From assembly GCA_947501845.1 (NCBI GenBank), contig CANMXP010000002.1, positions 62,001-126,000 of the forward strand: a DNA stretch of 64,000 nucleotides. Reading direction: 5' to 3'. The DNA comes from an uncultured Flavobacteriaceae bacterium (GTDB lineage: Bacteria; Bacteroidota; Bacteroidia; Flavobacteriales; Flavobacteriaceae). Positions within the stretch are counted from its first letter, which is position 1. Every line of letters starts with the position of its first letter. Below the pieces are notes generated by a model. It was not told the DNA's origin. It ran no database searches and saw only the letters and a program-made list of their open reading frames with translations. Shown piece by piece: positions 52,856 through 63,500 of this stretch. Both the position numbers and the translations under genes were made by a program.

Positions 52856-54592
52856 ATGTTTTTGTCGAATCTAGATCTTATAGTATTATTTGTTTATTTA
52901 TTTGGAATCATAGGATACGGGCTATGGATGTCTCGAGCTAAATATAAAAATGCCTCAGATTATTTTTTAGCCAGTAAATCTTTACCATGGTGGATTGTTG
53001 GAGGTTCTTTAATTGCTTCTAATATTTCTGCCGAGCAAATTTTAGGAACAAACGGATCTGGTTATGCTATAGGTTTAGCTATTGGTGGTTACGAGCTCAT
53101 GTCTGCTTTGACTTTAATTTTAGTAGCAAAATACCTTTTGCCTGTTTTTCTTGAGAAAAAGATTTACTCGATCCCTCAATTTCTAAAAAACAGATTTGAT
53201 AATCGCGTACGGATATGCTTTAGTTTTATCTTAATCATCCTCTATGTTTTTATTAATATCTCTTCCATTTTTTATCTAGGTGGTTTGGCTATTGAAAATT
53301 TAACAGGACTCCCAATTCTTATTGGCGTTCTTGGCCTGGTTATATATTCGGCCTCTTTTTCCATTTTTGGAGGGTTAAAAGCTGTTGTATGGACAGACGT
53401 TATACAAGCTGTCGTATTATTAATAGGCGGATTGATTGCTGCTGGAGTTGCTCTATATGCACTTGGAGATGGTAGTGTTTTTAGCGGCGTTTCTAATTTA
53501 TACAAATTTGCCCCCGAAAGATTCGACATGATTTTAGAAAAAGGTCATAAATATTTTAATAGTGTTCCTGGTATTAGTGTTTTAGTTGGCGGTATGTGGA
53601 TTACCAACTTATATTATTGGGGTGGTAATCAATTTATTATTCAACGCGCCCTAGCTGCAAAAAATATAAAAGAAGCTCAAAAAGGAGTCGCTTCTGCTGC
53701 TTTATTAAAAATTTTAATGCCAGTAATAGCCGTTATACCTGGAATGGCTGCTTATGCGTTACAAGCAGACATAGGAAAACCAGATGAAGCATTCCCTTGG
53801 GTACTTAGTCAACTCGTACCAATAGGCATAAAAGGATTGGTTTTTGCCGCTTTAGTAGCTGCTATTGGGAGCTCTATTAGCTCGTTGGTTAATAGTGTAT
53901 CAACTATTGCTACCCTTGATCTGTACAAACCTATATTTAAGAAAAATGCTTCTGAAAAACATCTGGTTAAAGTTGGAAAAATAACGGCCGCCGCCGCTCT
54001 GTTAGTTGGTATGTTAGTTGCTCCACTTTTAAGCATGCTTGAACTCGACCAGGCATTTCAATTCATTCAAGAGTTTACAGGCTTTATAAGCCCAGGTGCT
54101 TTTGTCGCCATTATATTTGGTATGTTTTGGAAACGAACCAGCCCAAGGGCAGCATTATGGGTCGCTTTATTATGTGTTCCTTTATCTTTAGGGTTATTTA
54201 TAATGACTGATATACCGTTTTTTTACCGTATGACTATTTCGTTTGTTGTACTATCTACATTAACAGTATGCCTGTCTTATCTTGACAAACCTTATAACAT
54301 CAATAAAAAAACAGATTCTAAATCTGCATTTGTGATTCTTGGAGCCATGCTATTAACGTCCATACCATTCACGTTTAGAATTTTTGTAAATGACATTCTA
54401 CTTCCTACTTGGGTTGGTGCCATATTTTTATTTATGAATGTTATTTGTTTATATTTTATTTTCACAAATAAAACCAATAATCAAAAAGCTATTACCCTTG
54501 GTTCACAAATTTTTAAAACTGATAAATCTTTTAACACGATAGCCTTTATAATTATAATTATCCTTTCTTCTATCTACGGGTTTTTATGGTAA
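52856..54592 (+). CDS. Sodium:solute symporter (SSS/SGLT family)
   Basis: 578 residues, about 14 membrane segments, related to the bacterial sodium/galactose transporter vSGLT. Seen: ASDYFLASKSLPWWIVGGSL, SNISAEQILGTNGSGYAIGL, the SSS signature region FGGLKAVVWTDVIQAVVLLI, WITNLYYWGGNQFIIQRALA, and the sodium-site serine region VAAIGSSISSLVNSVSTIAT. It imports a sugar or similar solute with Na+ across the inner membrane. Placed between an AraC regulator and a SusCD pair, it is the likely inner-membrane step for the ligand taken up by them. Confidence 0.92.
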   Translation: MFLSNLDLIVLFVYLFGIIGYGLWMSRAKYKNASDYFLASKSLPWWIVGGSLIASNISAEQILGTNGSGYAIGLAIGGYELMSALTLILVAKYLLPVFLEKKIYSIPQFLKNRFDNRVRICFSFILIILYVFINISSIFYLGGLAIENLTGLPILIGVLGLVIYSASFSIFGGLKAVVWTDVIQAVVLLIGGLIAAGVALYALGDGSVFSGVSNLYKFAPERFDMILEKGHKYFNSVPGISVLVGGMWITNLYYWGGNQFIIQRALAAKNIKEAQKGVASAALLKILMPVIAVIPGMAAYALQADIGKPDEAFPWVLSQLVPIGIKGLVFAALVAAIGSSISSLVNSVSTIATLDLYKPIFKKNASEKHLVKVGKITAAAALLVGMLVAPLLSMLELDQAFQFIQEFTGFISPGAFVAIIFGMFWKRTSPRAALWVALLCVPLSLGLFIMTDIPFFYRMTISFVVLSTLTVCLSYLDKPYNINKKTDSKSAFVILGAMLLTSIPFTFRIFVNDILLPTWVGAIFLFMNVICLYFIFTNKTNNQKAITLGSQIFKTDKSFNTIAFIIIIILSSIYGFLW

Positions 54593-55193
54593 AAATCTGA
54601 ACAAAAAATACAACAAGACCTTTTTTTTATTCATATATTATTCTAACTGCCTTTTATTCAAGCCGTAGACTTTATTGTATAAATTTATAAACATTTGATA
54701 CGCTATTGTAAATTATATCTTGTCTATCAATTGTACTTTTACCTTCTCAAAAACAAAATAGGCTCCTTACAATATGCAAACCGAATTGTATAGGCCTTAC
54801 ACCTGTAATCGTAATATTCATAGAGTTTCAGACCTGACATTTTCTCTATAAATTATGGCATTACTAAATCTTTAACACTTATCTTGGTATTTATACAACC
54901 AAAAACAATATACTTTATAAATTCACAAGTATTTGATACGCTATTATAAATTATATCCATCGAAGTAAAATAACTTTACATATCATAAACCATACAAATT
55001 ATCTCAAATTAAAATAATTAACAATAACTAAAACTTTGATAAAATATGAGGAAATAAATTACTAAACAGAAGGTATTATAAATTTTGTCAATAGCTATTA
55101 TAAGAGTACCTAAACAGAAAGTTAGAAAACACTTCAACTGTATTGCAAAAGGCAAATTTAATGAACAACTAATATTAACTTAAAAGTATCTAA
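54593..55193. other. Long intergenic region upstream of the third susC
   Basis: 601 AT-rich bases without a credible gene. It contains a 42-bp direct repeat (separate entry). Near-match -7 boxes AAACTTTG (about 55031) and AAATTTTG (about 55080) are visible. The gap is long for this window and probably holds the control region for susCD. Confidence 0.6.
54678..54957. repeat. 42-bp direct repeat, two copies, upstream of susC
   Basis: Copies at 54678-54719 and 54916-54957, offset 238 bp. Both begin TATAAATT and contain ATTTGATACGCTATT and TAAATTATATC. They differ at five positions, all transitions. They are candidates for two regulator sites (hybrid two-component or AraC type) or the remains of a local duplication. 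Confidence 0.7.
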
Positions 55194-58100
55194 ATGAAAA
55201 AAACAAATAACCAAAAGACACATGGTTTTAACATACTTCTGTTATTACTTTTGTCTATATTTTCCTTTTTAGGAAATGCCCAGACCTCTGGATTTACTGT
55301 AACAGGAACAATAACAGATGGATCTGGAGTTCCTTTACTAGGCGCCAGCGTAATTGAAAAGGGAACTTCAAACGGTGTTCAAACAGATTTTGATGCTGGT
55401 TTTTCCATAACTGTATCAAATAATAATTCGACTTTAGAAATTTCATTTATTGGATTTAAAACTGTAGAGGTTCCCATAAATGGACAATCAAATTTAAGTA
55501 TTACGCTTAAAGAAGACACTACTGGACTTGATGCCGTAGTGGTTGTTGGATATGGTACACAAAGAAGAAAAGACTTAACAGGTGCTATTACCAGCATAAA
55601 TGCTGATGATATAGCGCAAAGAGGTGTTACCAATGTTAGCGAAGCATTAAGAGGTCGTATTGCAGGACTCTCTACAACAGTTAGTAATTCACCTTCTGGG
55701 GGTACTAATTTTCTTGTTCGTGGAGACACCTCTTTATCTGGAGGTACAGCACCCCTAATTGTCTTAGACGGCGTGATTTATTACGGTAGTCTTTCAGATA
55801 TCAATGCCAATGATGTGCAAAGTATCGATGTACTTAAAGATGCTAGTTCTGCTGCAATTTTTGGGGCACGTTCATCCAATGGGGTTATTATTGTAACGAC
55901 TAAAAAAGGAAGAGGCAAATCTGTTATCAACTTCAGTTCATCTGTTGGTATTTCCAAATTAACAAATCATCCTAAATTTAGAGGACCTCAAGAATACTTA
56001 GATTTTAAAGTCGCTGCTTATGAGACTAATAACCCTGGCACTTCAGGGCCTAACCCTCAATTTTACAGAAACCCTACAGAATTGGATGGTATAGATATTA
56101 ATACTTGGAGAAACTATGGTGCTGCAAACCCTGTTGACCCCAATACAACAAACAATGAAATTTGGTTTAACAGACTAGGAATGAGTGCCATTGAGCTTGA
56201 AAATTATGAAACTGGCAGAACTACTGATTGGTTTGACGAAGTTACTAGAACTGGTATTCGTAGAGAAAATTCGATAAGTATTTCTGGTGGTAATGAAAAA
56301 ACATCACACTACTTCTCTTTAGGAAATGTAGAGAATGAAGGCTATATTTTAAACGACAAATTTGAAAGTATACGAGCTAGGGTTAACTTAGAAACTAAAG
56401 TAAGGTCTTTTTTCAAAATAGGTGTTAACGCACAATTTTCGAGAGACAACGGTCGGGGGTCTGACAATACAACCACAGCCAATGGCGAACCTTCTCCTAG
56501 TTTTTCACGTGCTGTAGTACAAAGTCCTTATGGTGCTAAATTTAATGACGACGGCACTATTCGTTTGGAACCCTTTAATGATGCATCTGGGATTAATCCT
56601 TTTTTCACCTCTACCTATAGTAAAAGAGATATAGAAGATGATAATTTAATAGCAAACATCTTCGCAGAACTCGAATTACCCTATAACATTAAATATCGTA
56701 TTAATTGGGTAAATAGTTTTGGTTGGACACAAGATTCTTTCTTTAACCGAACGAGTCCTGAACGTCAAGGGTCTGGCGGCTGGAGAAGAACCGACAGACG
56801 TTATACTTGGAATATCGATAATATTTTTAGTTGGGAAAAGCAATTTGGAGAAAACCATAAACTGGATGCCACTATTGTTATTAATGCGGAAAAACGTGAA
56901 AGCTCAGGTCATGGGTCTACCAACTCTCAATTTGTGCCTAGCGAAATTTTGGGCTATAGTAACTTGGGCATAGGAAGTGACCCTAGGGTTAGCAGTTACG
57001 ACAATGGTTATAGTGCAGATGGGTTATTAGGAAGGTTGAATTACGGATACAAAAGTCGATATCTTTTAACAGGCTCTATACGTAGAGATGGGTATTCTGT
57101 ATTAGGCGCCAATAATAGAAGAGCTACTTTCTTAGCTGGTGCATTTGCATGGAACATTTCTGAAGAAGCCTTTTTAAATAATGTAACATGGATTGACAAC
57201 TTAAAACTAAGAGTTTCTTATGGACAAAATGGTAATAGAAGTGATCTTGCATTATATAGCTCATTGGCATTGCTTAGCCCAGTTAATTATATTTATAGCG
57301 ATAATGGAGCAGACAGCCCAGTAACAGGTCTTTCATCTACTAGATTAGGAGACTCCAACTTAAAATGGGAGAGTACAGAATCCTTTAACATAGGTACAGA
57401 TTTTTCTATTTTTAATGGCAAAATTTTTGGTTCTTTAGAATATTACAGAGCAAAAACTACAGACCTTATTGTAAATAGAGCATTGCCTAGAATTACAGGA
57501 TATAGCTCAATTTCCACAAACCTAGGACGATTAGACAATACAGGGTTTGAGGCGTCTTTAAATGCTACTATAGTAGACAAACCTGATTTTGCTTGGAATT
57601 CTTCATTAAACTACTCCACAAATAGAAATGAAATCGTGGAACTATACGGAGATATTGAAGATGTATTAGATGATAACGGGAACGTTATAGGACAACGATT
57701 GGCAGATGACCGTGCCAACAACTGGTTTATTGGTGAGTCTAAGGACATAAATTATGGCTTTGAAATAAATGGGGTCTATACCACAGATGAAGTCGATGAA
57801 GCCGCCGTTTATGGAAGACAACCTGGTGATTTTAGAGTAGTAGACCAAAACGGAGACGGTGTTATAGAGTCTATAGTAGACCAAAAGATTTTAGGGCAAA
57901 GAATTCCTAAACACCGTATTAACTGGACCAATGATTTCACGTTATTTAAAAACTTCAATCTTTCAATCTCTTTAGATAGTCAATTAGGTCACGAAGATGC
58001 CTATAGTGGTCACTTTGGTGGTGGTTTAGGGCCTAGTATTTCATGGCAAGCACAACGTCTTAATGGTTACAGCTTCCCTTATTGGACTCCTGAGAACCAA

Positions 58101-58388
58101 TTAAACGATTGGGCGCGATTAGGTTCCAGAGCCAATGGTGAGCAATATTACGAAAGCAAATCTTTTGTAAGAATTCAAAATATAACACTTGGGTACACCT
58201 TCCCTAGCTCTATTACAGATTTACTTCATATAGATGCTTTAAGGCTTTCTGTTGATTTAAACAACGTAGCTATTTTTACAAATTGGGAATATTTCGACCC
58301 TGAAACGTATCGCTCTGGAGGCTATGGCCAGCCAACAGCAAGACCCGTACCTTTTATTGGGACAGCAAGATTATTAATAACATTATAA
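55194..58388 (+). CDS. SusC/RagA-family TonB-dependent outer-membrane transporter
   Basis: 1064 residues. The signal peptide is unusually long at the front (MKKTNNQKTHGFNILLLLLL). A regulatory-like domain follows (VTGTITDGSGVPLLGASVIE, about 33-110), then LDAVVVVGYGTQRRKDLTGA, plug motifs FLVRGDTSLSGGTAPLIVLD and VLKDASSAAIFGARSSNGVI, and the barrel to RLLITL. It is the outer-membrane channel of the second pair in the island. The susD partner follows after 4 bp. Upstream it has a 600-bp control region with a direct repeat. Confidence 0.95.
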   Translation: MKKTNNQKTHGFNILLLLLLSIFSFLGNAQTSGFTVTGTITDGSGVPLLGASVIEKGTSNGVQTDFDAGFSITVSNNNSTLEISFIGFKTVEVPINGQSNLSITLKEDTTGLDAVVVVGYGTQRRKDLTGAITSINADDIAQRGVTNVSEALRGRIAGLSTTVSNSPSGGTNFLVRGDTSLSGGTAPLIVLDGVIYYGSLSDINANDVQSIDVLKDASSAAIFGARSSNGVIIVTTKKGRGKSVINFSSSVGISKLTNHPKFRGPQEYLDFKVAAYETNNPGTSGPNPQFYRNPTELDGIDINTWRNYGAANPVDPNTTNNEIWFNRLGMSAIELENYETGRTTDWFDEVTRTGIRRENSISISGGNEKTSHYFSLGNVENEGYILNDKFESIRARVNLETKVRSFFKIGVNAQFSRDNGRGSDNTTTANGEPSPSFSRAVVQSPYGAKFNDDGTIRLEPFNDASGINPFFTSTYSKRDIEDDNLIANIFAELELPYNIKYRINWVNSFGWTQDSFFNRTSPERQGSGGWRRTDRRYTWNIDNIFSWEKQFGENHKLDATIVINAEKRESSGHGSTNSQFVPSEILGYSNLGIGSDPRVSSYDNGYSADGLLGRLNYGYKSRYLLTGSIRRDGYSVLGANNRRATFLAGAFAWNISEEAFLNNVTWIDNLKLRVSYGQNGNRSDLALYSSLALLSPVNYIYSDNGADSPVTGLSSTRLGDSNLKWESTESFNIGTDFSIFNGKIFGSLEYYRAKTTDLIVNRALPRITGYSSISTNLGRLDNTGFEASLNATIVDKPDFAWNSSLNYSTNRNEIVELYGDIEDVLDDNGNVIGQRLADDRANNWFIGESKDINYGFEINGVYTTDEVDEAAVYGRQPGDFRVVDQNGDGVIESIVDQKILGQRIPKHRINWTNDFTLFKNFNLSISLDSQLGHEDAYSGHFGGGLGPSISWQAQRLNGYSFPYWTPENQLNDWARLGSRANGEQYYESKSFVRIQNITLGYTFPSSITDLLHIDALRLSVDLNNVAIFTNWEYFDPETYRSGGYGQPTARPVPFIGTARLLITL

Positions 58389-58392
58389 AAAA

Positions 58393-60159
58393 ATGATCAT
58401 GAAAAAATACAATAGTTTAATGTGTTGCATTTTGATGCTCTTAGTTGCTTCATCATGCTCGGAAAAATTTTTAGACGATACCGCAGATCCTCTTTCAGCC
58501 TTTTCGCCAAATAATGCTTATAACACACCCGAAGGTCTAGATGCTGGTCTTGTATCTTCCCGAAGATGGTTAAGAGATGGTGATTATAGTTCCATTCCTA
58601 AAATACGTACAGAGTATTTCTGGACAGATATTTCATATTCAAGCCTTCAAAACTCGGGTACAGCACGTGATGCCATTCTCACTTTAACACCATTCCGTAG
58701 TCCTTCACAAGGTGATACACGTTCTTACTTTCGTGGTCCTTATGCTATTTTCAAGGATATTAACACCGTTATAAATCGCATTGATGACCCTGAATACGAA
58801 AGTGAAGCACAGAGAAATGAAATTTTAGGTCAGGCCTATTTTCATAGAGCTTATTGGTATTACAGGTTAGTACATCTTTTTGGAGATGTTCCTTGGACAG
58901 GGCAAGAACTAACAGAACCTAGATTGGATTATGAGACCTTTACAGTAGAGGCTATTTTAACTAAGATAAAGGCCGATATGGAGTTTGCTGTACAGTGGCT
59001 TCCTGAAACCACCTTAAATGGAAAAGTAAACAAAGCTGCGGGCAATCATCTTTTAACTAAAATCTATCTGTCCTTAGGAGAATTTGATAACGCCATTGCT
59101 TCGTCTAGCGCCGTTATTAATGATGGAAAATACGCCTTAATGACCCAGCGTTTTGGCAACGGTCCTTTTGCTAACGATCCCGATTATGACGTTTTATGGG
59201 ATTTACACCAAAGAGAGAATATGGACTTAAATGCAAATACAGAAGCCATATTACTAGCTATGGATGAAGTTGATGTTCAAGGATCATCATCATCTGGAAG
59301 TGGATCAGACCGTTATTGGCAACCTTTATGGTGGTTAATTCCTGGTTGTGAATACAACTTAAGCAATGGCGAAGATGAGTTTGAAGAAAAACTCGGTAGA
59401 GGTGTGAGTTGGGCAAGACCTAACAACCATTTTAACTACACTATGAAAAGTGAAGACCCAAATGATCGTCGATATAGTGATACCAATTGGTGGGGACTTG
59501 AAGATTTTTTCTACAACAAACCTACGGATGCTAGATTTGGACAACAAATTCAAATCGAGGATGTAGAAATAGACTCTATTAGTAGAATGTTTGAATTTCC
59601 ACGTTACAAAACACACACACCTAGGTCACGTCCTGGCAACAATAATGGTGGGTTTAGACATTTTTATGTGTTTAGATTGGCAGAAACTTACTTATTAAGG
59701 GCCGAGGCATATTGGTGGAAAGGTGATATGCAAAGCGCTGCTAATGATGTAAATGTTGTACGCGCAAGAGCTGGAGCTAGTCAAAAAACTGCAGCAGATA
59801 TAAGTATAGATTATATTATGGATGAACGTGCTAGAGAGTTATATACTGAAGAACCTAGAAAAACCGAGTTATCCCGTGTATCTTATATTTTTGCCAGCCA
59901 AAATAGAGACGGGTATTCTTTAGCAAACATTAGTGAAAAAAATTACTATTATGACAAGATGCAAAGAACCGCACCTGAGTTGTTCAGTAATTTACAATAC
60001 AAAGATCAGGTATATCAAGTAGCTCCTTATCATATTTATTGGCCAATTCCTCAAGATGCGATTGATGCCAATTCATTGGCCCGTATTAATCAAAACATAG
60101 GTTATGTTGGAGCCGATAAAAATGTAACTCCTAGAACAGAGGTAACTGATGAGGATTAA
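58393..60159 (+). CDS. SusD/RagB-family surface lipoprotein
   Basis: 588 residues, on the long side for the family. The lipoprotein signal ends LLVASSC and is followed by SEKFLDDTADPLSAFSPNNA. An ATG two codons downstream (58399) is an equal start. SusD features: GQAYFHRAYWYYRLVHLFGD, VNKAAGNHLLTKIYLSLGEF, FRLAETYLLRAEAYWWKGDM, and the C-terminal MDERARELYTEEPRKTELSR. The middle part (about 270-400) is rich in tryptophan and aromatic residues (DRYWQPLWWLIPG, RGVSWARPNNHFNY), which fits stacking on sugar rings. It is co-transcribed with the preceding susC and ends in a good terminator. Confidence 0.92.
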   Translation: MIMKKYNSLMCCILMLLVASSCSEKFLDDTADPLSAFSPNNAYNTPEGLDAGLVSSRRWLRDGDYSSIPKIRTEYFWTDISYSSLQNSGTARDAILTLTPFRSPSQGDTRSYFRGPYAIFKDINTVINRIDDPEYESEAQRNEILGQAYFHRAYWYYRLVHLFGDVPWTGQELTEPRLDYETFTVEAILTKIKADMEFAVQWLPETTLNGKVNKAAGNHLLTKIYLSLGEFDNAIASSSAVINDGKYALMTQRFGNGPFANDPDYDVLWDLHQRENMDLNANTEAILLAMDEVDVQGSSSSGSGSDRYWQPLWWLIPGCEYNLSNGEDEFEEKLGRGVSWARPNNHFNYTMKSEDPNDRRYSDTNWWGLEDFFYNKPTDARFGQQIQIEDVEIDSISRMFEFPRYKTHTPRSRPGNNNGGFRHFYVFRLAETYLLRAEAYWWKGDMQSAANDVNVVRARAGASQKTAADISIDYIMDERARELYTEEPRKTELSRVSYIFASQNRDGYSLANISEKNYYYDKMQRTAPELFSNLQYKDQVYQVAPYHIYWPIPQDAIDANSLARINQNIGYVGADKNVTPRTEVTDED

Positions 60160-60507
60160 AATTATTTCACATTTTTCATTATAAATTTAGTTTAGTTTAG
60201 TTTTTCAAATTCCGTTGTCTCTTCTCATTAATAAGAAGAGGCAACGTTTTTTTATGAAATATCCCAAGTGTGTTAGACAAGATTGTTTAGTTCAACCTAA
60301 ATCGACAAACTACAATCTGATAATAAAACATTAATTGTTTTTAATAAAGAGAAACTAAATCATCTTAGTTGAAATGAAATCACTTAGCCAAGGCTAACGG
60401 GTTCCTTATTTACTAGTAGGTAGACAGGAAATTAATAGCACTAAAAAACTTTTACTTTTTGAATTCTATCCTGTCAAAAATAGCTTTTTAGAACTTATAT
60501 TTTCTTC
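60160..60507. other. Intergenic region between convergent susD and the hybrid sensor kinase gene
   Basis: 348 bases containing the susD terminator (60213-60253) and a short TTTAG x3 run just before it. No other structure was recognised. Confidence 0.6.
60213..60253 (+). terminator. Rho-independent terminator after the third susD
   Basis: CGTTGTCTCTTCT (60213-60225) pairs with AGAAGAGGCAACG (60234-60246), with one wobble pair, followed by T7. Confidence 0.85.
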
Positions 60508-63500
60508 TCAATGATGCGTTTTTTTATATGCTTTAGGGCTGCATCCAAAAGTTTCTTTAAAACATCTGGAAAAATAGCTAGCTTCTGCAAATCCAGAAAG
60601 AAAAGCGACTTCTGTAATTTGAAATTTTTCATCATCTAAAAGTTGAGCAGCATATTTTAAACGTATCGACTTTATAAAATTATTTGGAGTAAGCCCTGTT
60701 AAAGCCTTTACTTTTCTAAATAACTGGGCTCTACTAATACCAACTTCTGTAGCCAACATATCTAGAGTAAGCTCAGTATTCTGAATATTATCTTCTACGA
60801 GTTCTTTTAATTTCATAATAAGCTTTTCATCTATAGAAGTCACCGTAACTTTTGAAGGCTCCAATATTTTCGAGTTTTGAAAGATTAAACGGAGCTTTTC
60901 CCTATTTTTTATAAGGTTATTAATCTTAGCAATTAATATTTCCTTATTAAAAGGCTTGGTTATATAGGCATCTGCCCCCAAGTTAATACCTTCTATAATT
61001 TGATTATCGAAAGCCCTTGCTGTTAACAAAATAACAGGAATGTGGCTAGTTTCAAAATTTTCTTTAATTCTTTTACATAACTCCGAACCATCAATTTCTG
61101 GCATTACAATATCACTTATTATAATATCTGGAGACTCTTCATTAATTAAATCTAAACCCTCTAAGCCATTATTAGCAGTAAACACATTATAATGATCTCC
61201 TAAGATTTTTTTTAGATACATTCGCAGCTCATCATTATCCTCAACAACAACTACAGTATATCTTTTTTCCGTTATTGGTAACAAAACTTCTTCTGTAACG
61301 AGAATACTGTCTGTTTTTTTATTAGCCAGATTTGAAACAACGCTTTTTTTATCTCTTAAAGTATCATGGTATAGATCATCATTTTTTGGTAAAACAATTA
61401 CGAAAGAAGTTCCTTTTCCTATTTTACTTTTTATAAAGATAGAGCCAAAATGCATCTCTGTAAATTGCTTGACCATATACAGGCCTATTCCTGTTCCAGA
61501 TTCAACACTATCACCTTGATAAAATCGGGTAAATATATGTTCTAAGTTTTTATTAGAAATTCCTGTACCATTATCTTTAACTTTAATATAGATATGATTT
61601 GTAAAACTCATATTTGTTTTTTCTCCAGAAATTTGTTTATAATTTCTCCTCCTAAAAGTTTTTTCCCGGTTATTAAATTCATTAACAGAAATAGACACAT
61701 TGCCTCCACTGGTTACCGATTTAAATGCATTGGATAACAAGTTATATAGTATTTTCTCAATACTATCTGGGTCATAAAACATGGATATGGGCTTATCAGG
61801 CAACTTTATATCATAATAAACATTTTTCAACTTCGAATGGTGAATAAATGAAGCGCTTATTGTTGAAATGGTAGACACTATATCGCCTTGAATAATCTTC
61901 AATGAAAGTTTCCCATATTCAAACTTTCTAAAATCCATAATCTGATCGATAAGCTTTCTTAAACGATTAACATTATTCTTAATAATATCAAACAGATCTT
62001 TATTTTTATTATAAAACTCTTCTTGAAGCATTAAGCTTTGAAACGGGTCTAAAATTAGTGATAATGGCGTTCTAAACTCGTGAGATAAATTCGTAAAAAA
62101 GACCAATTTAGACTCATAAATTTCTTGGATCTTATCATTCTCTATTTCCTTAAATCTTAAAGAATTAGCATTATCTCTATTTTTTAATAAAATCCAAATA
62201 AAGGCTGTTATTACAAACAAAGTGGTAAAACACCATATTAGTATCATCCACCAAGTCTTATACCATACAGGCAAAACTTCAAGTTCGAAATTTAATTCTT
62301 GAGAATTCCAGACTCCGTCGTTATTAGTCCCCATCAATTTGAATGCATAGGTCCCTTTGGAGAGGTTAGCATAATTAATAGATCTTTTATGTCCTAAATA
62401 AATCCAATCATCATCTATTCCCGTTAATTTACATTTATAAAGATTATTTGATGAGTAAGGCAAATGCTGCGAGGAAAATTCAAAGCCAATATTATTTTTA
62501 TCTGCAGCTAATTTTATTTTTTTCGCATAAGCTATATTCGTATTAAAACCCTCTAAAGTATCACCCATGCCTACTTCTTCTCCATTAATAATTAGTTTCG
62601 TTAATACCAATTTAGGCTCGAATTTACTTTCTTCTATGGATTGAGTCGTCTTTAAAACATTTATTCCATTAGCTCCTCCAAAGAAAAATGTTTTATTTAT
62701 ATTTTTATGAATACTATTTCCATTAAACTCTAAAGACTGTAAGCCATCCTCTAAGGTGTATTGTTTTTCTTCTTTAGTGCTGAAATCATAGGAAAGAATG
62801 CCTTTATTAGAACTAGCCCACAATACATTATTTATATCATCATAAAGCAACCCATAAACATAACTAGACTGAAGTTTTAAACTATTTGATAAAGGCTCTG
62901 AATTAAAATACGGCATTAATTGACGCTTTTCACTATCGATCTTACATAACCCGAAATTTGTTCCAATCATGATATCATGATCACTTACCTCTACTATTGA
63001 ATAAGTATAATAATTTGCATAAAACCTCTGCCACTTTGAAGCAATATCAATAGAATGAAAACGAATAGCTTTTAAATGATTGGAAAGCGATAAGTCTTTA
63101 TTTTTATAATCTTCTGGGTTTACATACACTACTAATTCGTTTGAAGTTCCCAACCAAACCCGATTGAAACTATCTAACATCATTGTATATATTATTTTAT
63201 TTTTTAAAAGAGAACCATTTGGCAAATCACTTAATTTGCTTAAATGCTTATTTGCAGAATATAAATACAAACCGCTTGCAGCACTAATCCACTTGTTAGA
63301 ATCATTATCTTCTAAAATTTCATATATATACTCATTTGGTAAAATATCTGGGATACTATTTTTAAATTCTTTCGCTATATTGTCTAAACTTCTATCAGAA
63401 TCTTTAATAATAAAAATTCCTTTTTGCGTACCAATCCATATTCGGTTTTGTTTGTCTTGAATAATGGATGGAACGTAGTCTAAAGCATTACTTTTTGTAT

